Shown here one piece after another: positions 38,431 to 48,656 of a DNA stretch of 64,000 bases. The notes beneath the pieces are model-generated. The model saw only the letters and a list, made by a program, of their open reading frames with translations, was not told the origin of the DNA and made no database searches. The first letter of the stretch is position 1, and every line of letters starts with the position of its first letter. Origin of the DNA: Marinobacter szutsaonensis (lineage in GTDB: Bacteria; Pseudomonadota; Gammaproteobacteria; Pseudomonadales; Oleiphilaceae); assembly GCF_039523335.1 (NCBI RefSeq), contig NZ_BAAAFC010000001.1, forward strand, positions 1,550,001 through 1,614,000, written 5' to 3'. A program made the translations under genes and the position numbers.

Positions 38431-38700
38431 TTAGCGACGCAGACCCAGACGCTGGATCAGGTCCAGGTAACGGTCAGCGTTCTTGCGCTTCAGGTAGTCC
38501 AGCAGCTTACGACGCTGGTTTACCATCCGGATCAGGCCGCGGCGGGAATGGTGATCCTGCTTGTTGGCCTTGAAGTGATCCTGCAGCTTGTTGATGTTGG
38601 CGCTCAGCAGTGCCACCTGAACTTCAGGGGAACCGGTATCGCCTTCACCTTGCTGAAAATCCTTGACGATCTGTGCTTTCTCGTTGGCAGAAAGTGCCAT
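38431..38700 (-). CDS. rpsO: 30S ribosomal protein S15
   Basis: An 89-residue ribosomal protein that binds 16S rRNA early in 30S assembly. The sequence ([15 protein letters not shown], then [21 protein letters not shown] and [21 protein letters not shown], given in part) matches S15 at standard length. It lies between truB and pnp, the usual order. In E. coli S15 represses its own translation through a leader pseudoknot. The upstream 78 bases could contain such a structure but I cannot fold it with confidence. Confidence 0.98.
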   Translation of the reverse strand: MALSANEKAQIVKDFQQGEGDTGSPEVQVALLSANINKLQDHFKANKQDHHSRRGLIRMVNQRRKLLDYLKRKNADRYLDLIQRLGLRR

Positions 38701-38778
38701 ATTTCACCTCATTGGTTGCGATGCTGATAAATCCGGCCGAACCGCGCATCTCTACAGCCCGGCTATGCAGCGCCTTGA

Positions 38779-39705
38779 CTAACGTCCGGCGCTGCCTTTC
38801 ACCAGTCGGCGGGGGACCAGCAGGACCCGCTCGCCTTCCGGGAAAGCTTCTGCCAACCCGATGAAGCCCTGCTCGCCGTAGAGGCGCACAAAGCCTTCAA
38901 GAGGTTGACTGCTTATTCTAACCTGTTGCCCGTTCAAGATCGATACCGCTGCACTTCCCTCCAGGCGCACCTCCGGGAACATGGACAGCGCGCTGTCAGG
39001 GGCCTGGAGCAGGCCATCAAGGCTCTCGCCACGCTCACGCATGGCTTCCAACTCACTGACGTCATGGGCGTTTGCCAGGGTAAACCCGGACGCCATGGTC
39101 CGGCGCAGGGCACTCACATGGGCGCCGCAGCCCAAGGCCTGGCCGATGTCCTCAACCAGTGAGCGAATATACGTACCCTTCGTGCAGCTGACCGCCAGGT
39201 CCATCTCGTTGTCCCGCAGCTCCAGCAGGGTCAGTTCGTAGATGGTGACCGGACGCGCCGGTCGCTCCACCTCGATGCCTTCCCGGGCGTACTCATACAG
39301 GGGGCGGCCCTTGTGCTTGAGGGCGGAATACATGGAAGGAACCTGCTCGATGGCACCCCGGAAGCGTTCGAGAACGGCTTCCACCTGGTCCGCATCGAGA
39401 GGCGGCACCGGTTTCTCCTCGACAACCTTGCCCTCACTGTCACCGGTTTCGGTGCGCACACCGAGCCGGGCCGTGGTGATGTAGGCCTTGTCGCTGTCGA
39501 GCATCATCTGGGAGAACTTGGTGGCTTCTCCGAAGCACAGGGGCAGGACGCCCGTGGCCAGCGGATCAAGAGCGCCGGTATGGCCGGCCTTGGCCGCGCC
39601 ATACAGTCGCTTTACTTGCTGAAGGATACCGTTGGAAGTGACGCCCTGGGGCTTGTCGATTACCAGAATGCCGTTTACATCACGGCCTTTGCGTCTTCGG
39701 CTCAA
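38779..39705 (-). CDS. truB: tRNA pseudouridine(55) synthase
   Basis: A 308-residue enzyme that makes pseudouridine 55 in the T-loop of tRNAs. The catalytic aspartate lies in [15 protein letters not shown], with the later motifs [16 protein letters not shown] and [15 protein letters not shown]. It starts at a TTG (39705) whose bases overlap the rbfA TGA, giving coupled translation. The C-terminal PUA-like part is present and length is normal. It belongs to the rimP-nusA-infB-rbfA-truB-rpsO run. Confidence 0.97.
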   Translation of the reverse strand: MSRRRKGRDVNGILVIDKPQGVTSNGILQQVKRLYGAAKAGHTGALDPLATGVLPLCFGEATKFSQMMLDSDKAYITTARLGVRTETGDSEGKVVEEKPVPPLDADQVEAVLERFRGAIEQVPSMYSALKHKGRPLYEYAREGIEVERPARPVTIYELTLLELRDNEMDLAVSCTKGTYIRSLVEDIGQALGCGAHVSALRRTMASGFTLANAHDVSELEAMRERGESLDGLLQAPDSALSMFPEVRLEGSAAVSILNGQQVRISSQPLEGFVRLYGEQGFIGLAEAFPEGERVLLVPRRLVKGSAGR

Positions 39706-40133
39706 GCGTCTCGCTCCGGATTGTCCGAGACCGGATCGTCATTGTCATCCCGGGGTACGGCCGGCTTGTCGCCAACCGCTTCACGGATGAGCTTGTCCAT
39801 TTTCCGACTGTGACCGAGCAGGGTGTCGAAGTGGAAGCGCAGGTGGGGAACCACCCGCAACTTCATCGCACGCCCCACCTGACCACGCAGGAAACCGGCC
39901 GCCTTGTTCAGGACGGCCAGGGACTCCTTGACCTCCGGAGACTCTTCGGTGAGTTCCTCGGTAGAGAGCAGTGAAACATAGATGTCGGCATAGCCCAGGT
40001 CACGGCTGACCTTTACGTCATTGACCGTGACCATGCCTACCCGCGGGTCCTTGATTTCCCGCTGGATAAGCTGGGCCAGCTCCCGTTGCATCTGATCGCC
40101 GATGCGATCCAGTCGGCTGAACTCGCGTGCCAT
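39702..40133 (-). CDS. rbfA: 30S ribosome-binding factor A
   Basis: A 143-residue KH-type factor for late 30S maturation and cold adaptation. It opens [19 protein letters not shown] and includes [20 protein letters not shown] (in part [15 protein letters not shown]) and [12 protein letters not shown]. The C-terminal 25 residues are acidic and poorly conserved. Its ATG overlaps the infB stop (ATGA), and its stop overlaps the truB start, so three genes are translationally linked. Confidence 0.97.
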   Translation of the reverse strand: MAREFSRLDRIGDQMQRELAQLIQREIKDPRVGMVTVNDVKVSRDLGYADIYVSLLSTEELTEESPEVKESLAVLNKAAGFLRGQVGRAMKLRVVPHLRFHFDTLLGHSRKMDKLIREAVGDKPAVPRDDNDDPVSDNPERDA

Positions 40134-42697
40134 CAGGCCCCCGTAGATTCGAGCTTACGCTCGACCCTGACGCGATCGAACACCTCGATCTGGTCACCGA
40201 CCTTCACGTCGTAGCCCTTGACGCCGATACCGCATTCCATGCCGTTACGTACTTCCGGTACGTCGTCCTTGAAGCGACGCAGGGATTCCAGCTCGCCCTC
40301 AAAGATCACCACGTTGTCACGCAGTACCCGGATCGGCTTGTTCCGGTAAACGGTGCCTTCAACCACCATACAGCCGGCCACCTGGCCAAACTTCGGTGAG
40401 CGGAAGGTGTCCCGCACCTCGGCAATACCGACGATGTCTTCCCGGAATTCCGGTGCCAGCATGCCGGTCAGGGCTGCCTTCACGTCATCGATCAGGTTGT
40501 AGATGATGCTGTAGTAGCGCAGATCCAGACCTTCCTGCTCCACCAGACGCTTGGCAGCGGAGTCGGCACGGACGTTGAAGCCGAAGATAACCGCGTTGGT
40601 AGCGGCCGCCAGGCTCACATCCGTCTCGGCGATACCACCGACACCGGAGGACACGATCTTGACCTGGACTTCGTCGTTGCCAAGATCCAGCAGGGCCTTG
40701 GTAATCGCTTCCAGGGAACCGCGAACGTCGGTCTTCAGGATCACGTTCAGGGTCTTGACCTCGTCCTTGCCCATGTTCTCGAACATGTTTTCCAGCTTGG
40801 CCGCCTGCTGGCGCTGCAGACGCTGCTCGCGCTCACGGGTCTGACGGAACTCGGCCAGCTCTTTGGCCTTCTTCTCGTCGGCCACGGCAAAGAACTCGTC
40901 ACCGGCATCCGGTGTGCCGTTCAGGCCGAGAATCTCGACCGGAATGGACGGGCCGGCTTCCTTGACCTGCTTGCCCGCTTCGTCGGTCATGGCGCGGACC
41001 TTACCGAAGAAGGAACCGGCAACAACCATGTCACCCTGGCGCAGGGTACCGTTCTGAACCAGAACAGTCGCCACCGAACCACGGCCACGTTCCAGACTGG
41101 ACTCGACCACAACACCTTTTGCCGGTGCGTCCGGAGAGGCTTCCAGCTCCAGCATTTCCGACTGCAGCAGAACCGCCTCGAGCAGGTCGTCGATGCCCTG
41201 ACCGGTGTGCGCGGATACCGGCACGAACTGGGTGTCACCACCCCAGTCTTCCGGGATCACGTCCATACCCGCCAGCTCGTTCTTGATGCGGTCCGGATCA
41301 GCCTCTTCCTTGTCCATCTTGTTGATGGCAACCACGATGGGAACGCCGGCAGCGCGGGCATGGTCCACCGCTTCCTTGGTCTGCGGCATCACGCCGTCAT
41401 CGGCCGCCACGACGAGAATAACAATATCGGTACACTGGGCACCGCGCGCCCGCATGGCGGTAAACGCCGCGTGGCCCGGGGTATCCAGGAAGGACACCAT
41501 GCCGTGGTCGGTTTCCACGTGGTAGGCACCGATGTGCTGGGTAATACCACCGGATTCGCCGGCGGCCACCTTGGTGCGGCGGATGTAATCCAGCAGCGAG
41601 GTCTTGCCGTGATCAACGTGACCCATCACGCTGATCACCGGTGCCCGCTTGATCTTCTCTTTGCCCTCGGCGGTTTCGGTGATCTCGCTCAGAACCTCTT
41701 CTTCGAAGGCATCCTCGCTCACCGCCTTGGCCTTGTGACCAAGCTCCTCGGTCACCAGAACTGCAGTCTCCTGGTCCAGCGCCTGGTTGATGGTCGCCAT
41801 TACGCCCATACCCATCAGGGTCTTGATGACGTCTGCGGCCTTGACCGCCATGCGCTGGGCAAGGTCACCCACGGTAATCGTTTCAGGAATCTCTACTTCT
41901 CTGACCATTGGCTTGGTCGGCCTCTCGAAGCCGTGACGCTTCTCTTTGGGTTTCTTTTTCATACGCAGCGACTTGCGCGGCGCAGACTCTTCCTCGTCCT
42001 CGGACAGCACAACCGGCTCGTCCACCGGACGACTGCGAGGACCGCGGTGACCAGCCTGCTTCTTCTTCGGCTTGCCTTCCTCGAGTTCTTCACCGCGTTC
42101 ACGGCCCTTCTCTTTCTTCTTCTTGGGCTTGCGATCCTTGCCCTCTTTCTCAGGCGGCGGGATCGGCACTTCTTCCGGCTGCAGCTCGGGCTCAACGGCA
42201 GGCTCTGCCGCTTCGACCGGCTCTTCGGCCTTCGGAGCTTCTTCCTTCGCGGCAACCTCGGCCTCTGCCGGCTTTTCGGCCTCCGGCTTCGGTGCTTCGG
42301 CTTCGGCAGCCACCTTTGGTGCTTCTTCCGCAGGCGCAGCGGCCTCTACCGGCTTCTGCTCCTCGAGTTTCTCTTCCGGCTTGGGCGCTTCCGCTTCAGG
42401 CTGCAATTCCGCGCGCTTGATGTACGTGCGACGCTTGCGAACCTCGACATTCACTGTCTTGGCCTTGCCCGCCTTCAGGGTCGTTGTGGTCTTGCGCTTC
42501 AGGGTGATCTTGCGGGGCTCTGCCTCCGCCTCACCGTGCGTCTTTCTCAGATAGGCCAGCAACTGCTGCTTCTCATCGCTGGTTACAGCGTCGTTCTCGG
42601 AACGGGCATCAAGGCCTGCCTCGACAATCTGCTTCAGCAAACGATCCACGGGAGCGCCTACATCTGCGGCCAGTTGTTTTACCGTTACTTCAGCCAT
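40133..42697 (-). CDS. infB: translation initiation factor IF-2
   Basis: An 854-residue GTPase that brings initiator tRNA to the 30S subunit. It has the small N-terminal IF2 domain ([18 protein letters not shown]), a long low-complexity linker rich in Glu, Ala, Pro and Lys (about 75-260), a second N-domain ([20 protein letters not shown]), the G domain with [17 protein letters not shown] and NKMD, and the C1/C2 domains. A strong ribosome-binding site (GGAGG) precedes the ATG. It lies 18 bases after nusA. Internal starts giving shorter isoforms occur in E. coli; I did not identify one here. Confidence 0.98.
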   Translation of the reverse strand: MAEVTVKQLAADVGAPVDRLLKQIVEAGLDARSENDAVTSDEKQQLLAYLRKTHGEAEAEPRKITLKRKTTTTLKAGKAKTVNVEVRKRRTYIKRAELQPEAEAPKPEEKLEEQKPVEAAAPAEEAPKVAAEAEAPKPEAEKPAEAEVAAKEEAPKAEEPVEAAEPAVEPELQPEEVPIPPPEKEGKDRKPKKKKEKGRERGEELEEGKPKKKQAGHRGPRSRPVDEPVVLSEDEEESAPRKSLRMKKKPKEKRHGFERPTKPMVREVEIPETITVGDLAQRMAVKAADVIKTLMGMGVMATINQALDQETAVLVTEELGHKAKAVSEDAFEEEVLSEITETAEGKEKIKRAPVISVMGHVDHGKTSLLDYIRRTKVAAGESGGITQHIGAYHVETDHGMVSFLDTPGHAAFTAMRARGAQCTDIVILVVAADDGVMPQTKEAVDHARAAGVPIVVAINKMDKEEADPDRIKNELAGMDVIPEDWGGDTQFVPVSAHTGQGIDDLLEAVLLQSEMLELEASPDAPAKGVVVESSLERGRGSVATVLVQNGTLRQGDMVVAGSFFGKVRAMTDEAGKQVKEAGPSIPVEILGLNGTPDAGDEFFAVADEKKAKELAEFRQTREREQRLQRQQAAKLENMFENMGKDEVKTLNVILKTDVRGSLEAITKALLDLGNDEVQVKIVSSGVGGIAETDVSLAAATNAVIFGFNVRADSAAKRLVEQEGLDLRYYSIIYNLIDDVKAALTGMLAPEFREDIVGIAEVRDTFRSPKFGQVAGCMVVEGTVYRNKPIRVLRDNVVIFEGELESLRRFKDDVPEVRNGMECGIGVKGYDVKVGDQIEVFDRVRVERKLESTGA

Positions 42698-42715
42698 ACT
42701 GGTCCTCCTCCCGAA

Positions 42716-44209
42716 TTAAGCCTGGTCTTCAAACCAGGGGGCACGCGCCGTCATAATCAACTGACCGGCACGCTCTTCATCCATACCTTCAATATCGAGC
42801 AGATCATCTACTGACTGCTCGGCCAGATCTTCCATGGTGCGAACACCCATTCCGGCCAGTTTGAATGCCAGCGCCCGATCCATGCCTTCCATATTCAGCA
42901 GATCTTCCGCCGGCTCGGCACCCTCGAGCGCCTCTTCACTTGCCAACGCCTGGTTCAGCAGAACGTCCTTGGCGCGGCGGCGCAGCTCGGTCACCGTTTC
43001 TTCATCAAAACCTTCGATCGACAGCATTTCCTCCATCGGGACATAGGCAACTTCTTCCAGGGAAGTGAAGCCTTCCTCGATCAGCACGCTGGCGAATTCC
43101 TCATCAACATCCAGGTTGGCGGTGAAATGATCCACCAGGCGATTGTATTCCTGCTCCTGACGCTCACCGGCTTCTTCCTCGGTCATCACGTTCAGGGTCC
43201 AGCCGGTCAGCTCCGTCGCCAGGCGCACGTTTTGGCCGTTACGGCCGATGGCCTGGGCCAGGTTGTCCTCGGCTACTGCCACATCCATGGTGTGCCGGTC
43301 CTCGTCGATGACGATGGAGGCCACTTCGGCCGGCGCCATGGCATTGATCACCAGCTGTGCGGGGTTGTCGTCCCACAGCACAATGTCCACACGCTCACCG
43401 CCCAGCTCGTTGGAGACGGCCTGGACACGGGAACCACGCATTCCAACACAGGCACCGACCGGGTCGATTCGACGGTCATTGGTCTTGACTGCGATCTTGG
43501 CGCGGGAACCGGGGTCACGGGCGGCGCCGCGGATCTCGATCAGGTCTTCGGCAATTTCCGGCACTTCGATGCGGAACAGCTCGATCAGCATCTGCGGTGC
43601 GGTCCGGCTCAGGATCAGCTGCGGGCCGCGGTGATCAGTGCGGATCTCCAGCAGCAGTGAGCGAACGCGATCACCCATGCGGAAGGTTTCCCGGGGAATC
43701 AGGTGTTCCCGGGGCAACAGCGCCTCGGCATTGCCGCCCAGATCCACGATGACATTGTCACGGGTCACTTTCTTGACGGTGCCGGAGACCAGCTCACCCA
43801 CGCGATCGCGGTAGCTGTCCACGATCTTGGAGCGCTCGGCCTCGCGGACCTTCTGGAAGATGATCTGCTTGGCGGCCTGGGCGCCGATACGTCCGAAGGA
43901 AACGGATTCGACCTTCTCCTCGTACATGTCGCCGGGTTTCAGATTCGGATCAATTTCCTCTGCTTCCTGAAGGGTCAGCTCAGTGCCAAGGGCAGGTACC
44001 TGGTCGTTGTCGACCACCAGCCAACGGCGGAAGGTCTCGTATTCACCGGTGCGGCGATCAATGGCAACCCGGATATCCGCTTCTTCGTCCTCATAGCGTT
44101 TTTTGGCAGCGGTGGCGAGCGCAAGCTCGATCGCTTCGAAAATCACATCCTTCTCGACACCCTTCTCGTTCGAGACGGATTCGACCACCAGCAAGATCTC
44201 TTTACTCAT
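42716..44209 (-). CDS. nusA: transcription termination/antitermination factor NusA
   Basis: A 497-residue RNA polymerase-associated factor for pausing, intrinsic termination and antitermination. The N-terminal polymerase-binding domain ([18 protein letters not shown]), S1 domain ([20 protein letters not shown]), two KH domains ([17 protein letters not shown] and [12 protein letters not shown]) and two acidic C-terminal repeats (about 370-490, [15 protein letters not shown]) are all present. It follows rimP by 54 bases. Since NusA promotes intrinsic termination, the terminators upstream of rimP may give it control over its own operon. Confidence 0.98.
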   Translation of the reverse strand: MSKEILLVVESVSNEKGVEKDVIFEAIELALATAAKKRYEDEEADIRVAIDRRTGEYETFRRWLVVDNDQVPALGTELTLQEAEEIDPNLKPGDMYEEKVESVSFGRIGAQAAKQIIFQKVREAERSKIVDSYRDRVGELVSGTVKKVTRDNVIVDLGGNAEALLPREHLIPRETFRMGDRVRSLLLEIRTDHRGPQLILSRTAPQMLIELFRIEVPEIAEDLIEIRGAARDPGSRAKIAVKTNDRRIDPVGACVGMRGSRVQAVSNELGGERVDIVLWDDNPAQLVINAMAPAEVASIVIDEDRHTMDVAVAEDNLAQAIGRNGQNVRLATELTGWTLNVMTEEEAGERQEQEYNRLVDHFTANLDVDEEFASVLIEEGFTSLEEVAYVPMEEMLSIEGFDEETVTELRRRAKDVLLNQALASEEALEGAEPAEDLLNMEGMDRALAFKLAGMGVRTMEDLAEQSVDDLLDIEGMDEERAGQLIMTARAPWFEDQA

Positions 44210-44263
44210 TGGATTGCCCTGCCCTCAAAATAAACTGTGCGTCCACTGACTTTTCAATTCGGC

Positions 44264-44725
44264 TCATTCAAATACCGGGACGATGTGTGCCTTTTCGATG
44301 CTGTCGAACGGCAACAGGTATTCGTGGTCATCCACCACGATCACCACATCGTCTCCTTCAACACCCTTGATCAGCCCCTGAAACTTACGACGACCCTCGA
44401 AGGCCATGCGCAAACGGATCTTGACCTGATGGCCGACAAAGGCTTCGTACTGTTCAAGGCGAAACAGCGGGCGATCCATCCCCGGAGAGGAAACCTCCAG
44501 GGTGTACTCGGTCTGGATGGGGTCTTCCACATCCATCACACCGCTGATCTGACGACTGACTTTCTCGCAGTCGTCGATGGCGATGCCGTTCTCGGCATCG
44601 TCGATAAAGACACGCAACAGGGAGTGGTGGCCCTGGGAACGGAATTCAATCCCCCAGAACTCGTACCCCAGACCCTCGACGATCGGCCGAAGGAGGTCTT
44701 CCAGTTGTTTAATCTTGGCTGACAA
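44264..44725 (-). CDS. rimP: ribosome maturation factor RimP
   Basis: A 153-residue factor for 30S subunit assembly. It opens [20 protein letters not shown] and includes the conserved [13 protein letters not shown]. The start is a TTG (44725); an ATG just upstream reads only ATG GCA TAA and cannot be used. A GGAG lies about 12 bases before the TTG, so translation may be modest. It is the first gene of the nusA-infB operon. Three terminator-like hairpins separate it from the upstream tRNA-Leu gene, with no promoter visible in the remaining 45 bases. Confidence 0.96.
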   Translation of the reverse strand: MSAKIKQLEDLLRPIVEGLGYEFWGIEFRSQGHHSLLRVFIDDAENGIAIDDCEKVSRQISGVMDVEDPIQTEYTLEVSSPGMDRPLFRLEQYEAFVGHQVKIRLRMAFEGRRKFQGLIKGVEGDDVVIVVDDHEYLLPFDSIEKAHIVPVFE

Positions 44726-44770
44726 AGTTATGCCATCTCCATTTCAGGAATTTTTACCGGCCCCACAAAC

Positions 44771-44799
44771 AAAAAAAGGGCTGTTGATCAGCCCTTTTT
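44771..44799 (-). terminator. terminator upstream of rimP (proximal)
   Basis: AAAAAGGGCTG and CAGCCCTTTTT pair perfectly over five bases; on the minus strand the stem runs into seven T residues. It lies only about 45 bases before the rimP start. Confidence 0.85.
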
Positions 44800-44834
44800 A
44801 TGCACCAGGGCCCGATGCGCCAGGCCCCTTAATC

Positions 44835-44861
44835 AAAAAGCCCCTGAAATTGGGGCCTTTT
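44835..44861 (-). terminator. terminator upstream of rimP (distal)
   Basis: On the minus strand AAAAGGCCCC pairs with GGGGCTTTTT (one bulge) over seven bases, ending in TTTTTG. Confidence 0.75.
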
Positions 44862-45017
44862 GTCGCAAGAACTCACAGAAAGCCGCTCTCACTACGAGCA
44901 TGACCTCCTGCTGACAGACACCTGGCCTGCCAGGAAACCGGGGAACAGCCCACCGGCTCCAATATCCGCCGGAGTATAGAGACGCCGGCTGGACTGGTCA
45001 AGGACTGACCAAAAAAA

Positions 45018-45045
45018 ACGGCCTGGAAAGTCCAAGCCGTTTTTC
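45018..45045 (-). terminator. terminator after tRNA-Leu
   Basis: On the minus strand ACGGCTTGGA pairs with TCCAGGCCGT (one wobble) over three bases and is followed by eight T residues. Confidence 0.85.
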
Positions 45046-45052
45046 TCAAATA

Positions 45053-45137
45053 TGGTGCCCGGGGCCGGACTCGAACCGGCACGGCTTTCGCCACTACCCC
45101 CTCAAGATAGCGTGTCTACCAGTTTCACCACCCGGGC
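45053..45137 (-). tRNA. tRNA-Leu (anticodon GAG)
   Basis: An 85-nt leucine tRNA with encoded CCA. The acceptor stem GCCCGGG/CCCGGGC closes; the anticodon stem CTATC/GGTAG carries the loop TTGAGGG with GAG in the middle. A long variable arm (GTGGCGAAAGCCGTG region), typical of leucine tRNAs, precedes the T-arm GCCGGTTCGAGTCCGGC. It lies 8 bases after secG and is probably cotranscribed with it. Confidence 0.97.
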
Positions 45138-45145
45138 AACACCTC

Positions 45146-45523
45146 TTACTCGAGTTCGGGAAGATCGGAACCCTTCCCGCTCTCGGTTTCGCTGCTATCA
45201 GCGGAGTCTGCAGCAGGCTCGGCCGGAGCCTGCTCGACGGATTCCTCTACTACCGGAATACCTGCCTCGCCTGCCACTTCGGCACGCTGCTTGGCGAACA
45301 CCGCCAGCGAAAAACTTGTTACAAAGAACACGATCGCCAGGATCGTGGTCACACGGGTCAGGAAGCTACCGCTACCCTGACTACCAAATACGGTCTGGGA
45401 GGCACCGCCACCAAATGCGGCACCTGCGTCGGCACCCTTGCCCTGCTGGATCAGAACGAGACCCACCAGTGCGACGGCAATGACGACGTGCACAACAACT
45501 ACCAGTGTTTCCATCCAATCCAT
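45146..45523 (-). CDS. secG: preprotein translocase subunit SecG
   Basis: A 125-residue membrane component of the SecYEG translocon. Two hydrophobic helices (about 5-25 and 55-75) flank the conserved QQGKGADAGAAFGGGASQTVFG. The C-terminal 45 residues are acidic and rich in Glu, Ala and Ser, a variable tail usual for pseudomonads. It lies between tpiA (18 bases) and tRNA-Leu (8 bases), the standard order. Confidence 0.96.
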   Translation of the reverse strand: MDWMETLVVVVHVVIAVALVGLVLIQQGKGADAGAAFGGGASQTVFGSQGSGSFLTRVTTILAIVFFVTSFSLAVFAKQRAEVAGEAGIPVVEESVEQAPAEPAADSADSSETESGKGSDLPELE

Positions 45524-45541
45524 AACGAATCCCGCGAACCT

Positions 45542-46306
45542 TTAACCTTTGGTACCCGCCGGCATGGACCGACAAATACTCACAAAATCTTCTGCAACCA
45601 GTGATGCACCGCCGATTAACCCGCCGTCGATATCCGGCTCGGCGAACAAAGCGGCCGCATTATCCGCTTTTACACTGCCGCCGTAAAGCAGAGAAATATC
45701 CTCTGACGGCGCGCCCATCTCAGCCAGCACCTTGCGGATTGCCGCATGCATGCTCTGGGCATCTTCGGCAGTGGCCGTTCTGCCGGTGCCGATGGCCCAA
45801 ACCGGCTCATAGGCGACCACAATTTCCGACCACTGACCGGCCTCCACACGGGCAAGCCCCTGCTTGACCTGGGCAGCCACAATCGCTTGGGCCTGACCTG
45901 CTTCCCGTTGCTCGAGCGTCTCGCCAACACAAACCACGGCAGTAAGACCGCTGGCCAGAACCCGCTCCACCTTGGCGGCAACCACGTCATCCGATTCGCC
46001 GAAGTACTCGCGACGTTCGGAGTGACCGATCAGGGCAAAGCCACAGCCCAGATCTTTTGCCATGTCAGCAGCTGTCTCACCGGTGTAGGCACCGGCAATC
46101 CACTGACTTACGTTCTGGACGCCCACGCCGAGCACATCACCCGACTGATCAAGCACATCCCGGACATACAGGGCCGGAGGAATAATAACAACCTCCACGC
46201 CATTATCAAGGGTGTCTGCCTCAGCCCGCACATAACCGACAAGCTGCTTTGCCAGGTCCACAGACCCGTTCATTTTCCAGTTTCCGGCTACGATCTTGCG
46301 ACGCAT
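45542..46306 (-). CDS. tpiA: triose-phosphate isomerase
   Basis: A 254-residue glycolytic enzyme that interconverts dihydroxyacetone phosphate and glyceraldehyde 3-phosphate. It shows GNWKMNG, the catalytic histidine in GHSERR, the glutamate in AYEPVWAIGTGRTA and the phosphate loop LYGGSVKADN. I chose the ATG at 46306 (MRRKIVAGNWKMNG), preceded by GGGAAG; an upstream in-frame start at 46363 adds unrelated residues. It lies 75 bases after glmM. Confidence 0.97.
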   Translation of the reverse strand: MRRKIVAGNWKMNGSVDLAKQLVGYVRAEADTLDNGVEVVIIPPALYVRDVLDQSGDVLGVGVQNVSQWIAGAYTGETAADMAKDLGCGFALIGHSERREYFGESDDVVAAKVERVLASGLTAVVCVGETLEQREAGQAQAIVAAQVKQGLARVEAGQWSEIVVAYEPVWAIGTGRTATAEDAQSMHAAIRKVLAEMGAPSEDISLLYGGSVKADNAAALFAEPDIDGGLIGGASLVAEDFVSICRSMPAGTKG

Positions 46307-46381
46307 AACTCTTCCCGAACGTAAGGGAGGGCGAACTATACAGCAGTCCCTGCCCTCACACAACCGATTGAAAACGCAAAA

Positions 46382-47725
46382 TTACCTGCTCGATTGCTCG
46401 ACCACATCGGCCAGCTCTTCGACCACCCGGACAATGTCTGCCTCGACCTGGCCCTCCACCATGACCCGGATCAATGGCTCCGTCCCCGACGCTCGCAGCA
46501 GGACCCGACCGGCCTCGCCCAGATCCGCTTCGGCCTGGCGCAACGCGTCAACGATGTCGGCACGGGACAACGGGTCAAAACGCTCCGCCACCCGTACGTT
46601 GATCATCTTCTGGGGCAGCTTGGTCATGCCCTGGCGCAGCTCGGCCAGGGTCTTGCCGGACTTGTGGATAGCCAGCATCACCTGCAGGGCCGAGACAATG
46701 CCATCACCGGTGGTGGTGCAGTCCCTGATCACCATGTGGCCTGAGCCCTCGCCGCCAAGCACCCAATTATTGGCGACCAGTCGCTCCATCACGTAGCGGT
46801 CGCCCACTTTGGCGCGCTCGAAGTCGATACCGGCATCTTTCAGCGCCAGCTCAACGCCGAGATTGGTCATCAGGGTACCAACCACGCCCCCGTTCAGACG
46901 GCCTTCGGCATAACGCTGTGAGGCAATGATGTAAAGCAACTCATCGCCATCCACCTCGGAGCCATCGCGATCCACCATCAGCACCCGGTCGCCGTCGCCG
47001 TCGAAGGCGATACCGAGATCGGCCTTCTTCTCCAGCACCGTCGCCTTGAGCGCATCCAGGTGGGTAGAGCCAACATCCAGGTTGATGTTCAGGCCGTCGG
47101 GGTCGGCACCGATGAGCGACACTTTGGCACCGAGCTCCCGGAACACCTTGGGCGCCACGTGATAGGTAGCACCGTGGGCACAATCCAGGACCACATGCAG
47201 GCCGTCCATGGTGAACTCGTTGGGCACCGTGCTCTTGCAGAACTCTACGTACCGGCCGGGCGCATCATCTACCCGTGACGCCTTGCCGAGCTCGGAGGGC
47301 TCGCACACTTCCAGCGGGCGATCCAACCAGCGCTCGATTTCCGCCTCAAGGGCATCGTCAAGCTTGGTGCCGGCCGATGAGAAGAACTTGATGCCGTTGT
47401 CGTGGTGCGGATTATGGGACGCACTGATCACGATGCCGGCGGAGGCCCGGAAAGTACGGGTGAGATAGGCAATAGCCGGCGTCGGCATCGGGCCGAGCAG
47501 CTTTACGTCCACACCGGCAGCAGACAAACCTGCTTCCAGCGCGGATTCGAACATGTAACCGGACAACCGGGTGTCCTTGCCGATCAGCACACTGTTGCGC
47601 TGACCATCCTTCTTGAACGCCTGGCCGGCGGCCCAGCCGAGGCGCAGCATGAATTCCGGGGTAATAGGGAACTCACCGACCCGGCCACGAATGCCGTCGG
47701 TACCAAAATATTTGCGATCGGACAT
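46382..47725 (-). CDS. glmM: phosphoglucosamine mutase
   Basis: A 447-residue enzyme that converts glucosamine 6-phosphate to the 1-phosphate for UDP-GlcNAc and peptidoglycan synthesis. The phosphoserine is in [16 protein letters not shown] (near residue 102), the metal loop is [12 protein letters not shown], and the sugar-binding region is GGEGSGHMV. The ATG at 47725 overlaps the folP TGA by one base; a TTG one codon earlier is possible. It sits in the ftsH-folP-glmM cluster as in E. coli. Confidence 0.97.
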   Translation of the reverse strand: MSDRKYFGTDGIRGRVGEFPITPEFMLRLGWAAGQAFKKDGQRNSVLIGKDTRLSGYMFESALEAGLSAAGVDVKLLGPMPTPAIAYLTRTFRASAGIVISASHNPHHDNGIKFFSSAGTKLDDALEAEIERWLDRPLEVCEPSELGKASRVDDAPGRYVEFCKSTVPNEFTMDGLHVVLDCAHGATYHVAPKVFRELGAKVSLIGADPDGLNINLDVGSTHLDALKATVLEKKADLGIAFDGDGDRVLMVDRDGSEVDGDELLYIIASQRYAEGRLNGGVVGTLMTNLGVELALKDAGIDFERAKVGDRYVMERLVANNWVLGGEGSGHMVIRDCTTTGDGIVSALQVMLAIHKSGKTLAELRQGMTKLPQKMINVRVAERFDPLSRADIVDALRQAEADLGEAGRVLLRASGTEPLIRVMVEGQVEADIVRVVEELADVVEQSSR

Positions 47726-48555
47726 CAACCCGCCTCCTTCATGGCCGCCACGACCCTGACGGCATCCACTGTTTCCCTGACATCGTGGACACGCACGATG
47801 CTGGCACCTTTCATGGCGGCTATTGTCGCGGCCGCGATGCTTGCGGGCAACCTTTCATCCACCTCACGGCCGGTAATCTTACCCAACATGGATTTGCGGG
47901 AAATACCAATCAACAGGGGATGCCCCAGGATGTGGAGCTGCTCCATGGAGGCGAGCAACTGCAGGTTGTGCTCCAGACTCTTGCCGAAACCAAAGCCTGG
48001 ATCGAGGACGATGTTCTCCGGGAGCACGCCGGCTTGCTCCGCCACCCGCATACGTTCGGTCAGGAACGAACTGACGTCCCGGCGGACGTTGCGGTACTCC
48101 GGGCGATCCTGCATAGTGTCCGGCTCGCCCTGAATATGCATGATGCACACCGGAATGCCGGCGGCAGCGGCCGCCTCCGGGGCACTACTGCGCTGAAGCG
48201 CGCGTACATCGTTGATCAGTCCGGCACCCAGCTTTGCAGTCTCGGTCATCACTTCCGGTGAACTGGTATCCACGGAGATCACCGTATCCAGCTCCCCGGC
48301 GATCGCTTCCACTACGGGGCAGACCCTATCCAGCTCTTCCTGAAGAGATACCGGTGCTGCGCCCGGGCGAGTGGATTCTCCACCGACATCAATGAACGCC
48401 GCGCCATCAGCGACCATTTGCCGGGCCCGCGCCAAAGCGGCATCCCGGGAGTTGAATTTTCCGCCGTCGGAGAAGGAATCCGGCGTAACGTTGAGAATTC
48501 CCATGACATGACAACGGGACATGTCCAACACCCGTCCGGCAAAGTTCATTTCCAT
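47725..48555 (-). CDS. folP: dihydropteroate synthase
   Basis: A 276-residue folate enzyme that joins p-aminobenzoate to the pterin pyrophosphate; it is the target of sulfonamides. It contains [26 protein letters not shown] and [13 protein letters not shown], with normal length. The ATG at 48555 ([19 protein letters not shown]) has AAAGG upstream. An in-frame start at 48624 would lie inside the ftsH terminator and is rejected. It lies 100 bases after ftsH and overlaps glmM by one base. Confidence 0.96.
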   Translation of the reverse strand: MEMNFAGRVLDMSRCHVMGILNVTPDSFSDGGKFNSRDAALARARQMVADGAAFIDVGGESTRPGAAPVSLQEELDRVCPVVEAIAGELDTVISVDTSSPEVMTETAKLGAGLINDVRALQRSSAPEAAAAAGIPVCIMHIQGEPDTMQDRPEYRNVRRDVSSFLTERMRVAEQAGVLPENIVLDPGFGFGKSLEHNLQLLASMEQLHILGHPLLIGISRKSMLGKITGREVDERLPASIAAATIAAMKGASIVRVHDVRETVDAVRVVAAMKEAG

Positions 48556-48590
48556 AGCAAACCTTTTCTGAAAAACATTCAGCAGTACCA

Positions 48591-48621
48591 AAAACAAACG
48601 CCGCCCGGAGCCCGGGCGGCG
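48591..48621 (-). terminator. terminator after ftsH
   Basis: CGCCGCCCGG (48599-48608) and CCGGGCGGCG (48612-48621) pair perfectly; on the minus strand the stem is followed by TTTGTTTTTGG. It separates ftsH from folP, at least partly. Confidence 0.85.
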
Positions 48622-48656
48622 CATTCAATCGACCTGTTTGTGGGTCAGGGAGCGGG

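Larger units (their letters stand above)
44726..45052. other. terminator-rich region between tRNA-Leu and rimP
   Basis: 327 bases with no gene and no second tRNA. It contains three intrinsic-terminator-like hairpins, all oriented with the minus-strand transcription that must reach rimP. Confidence 0.75.

Noticed and set aside
44863-45010. A second tRNA gene beside tRNA-Leu
   Set aside because: Related genomes can have a tRNA-Met here, but no cloverleaf or T-loop motif is found in this stretch.
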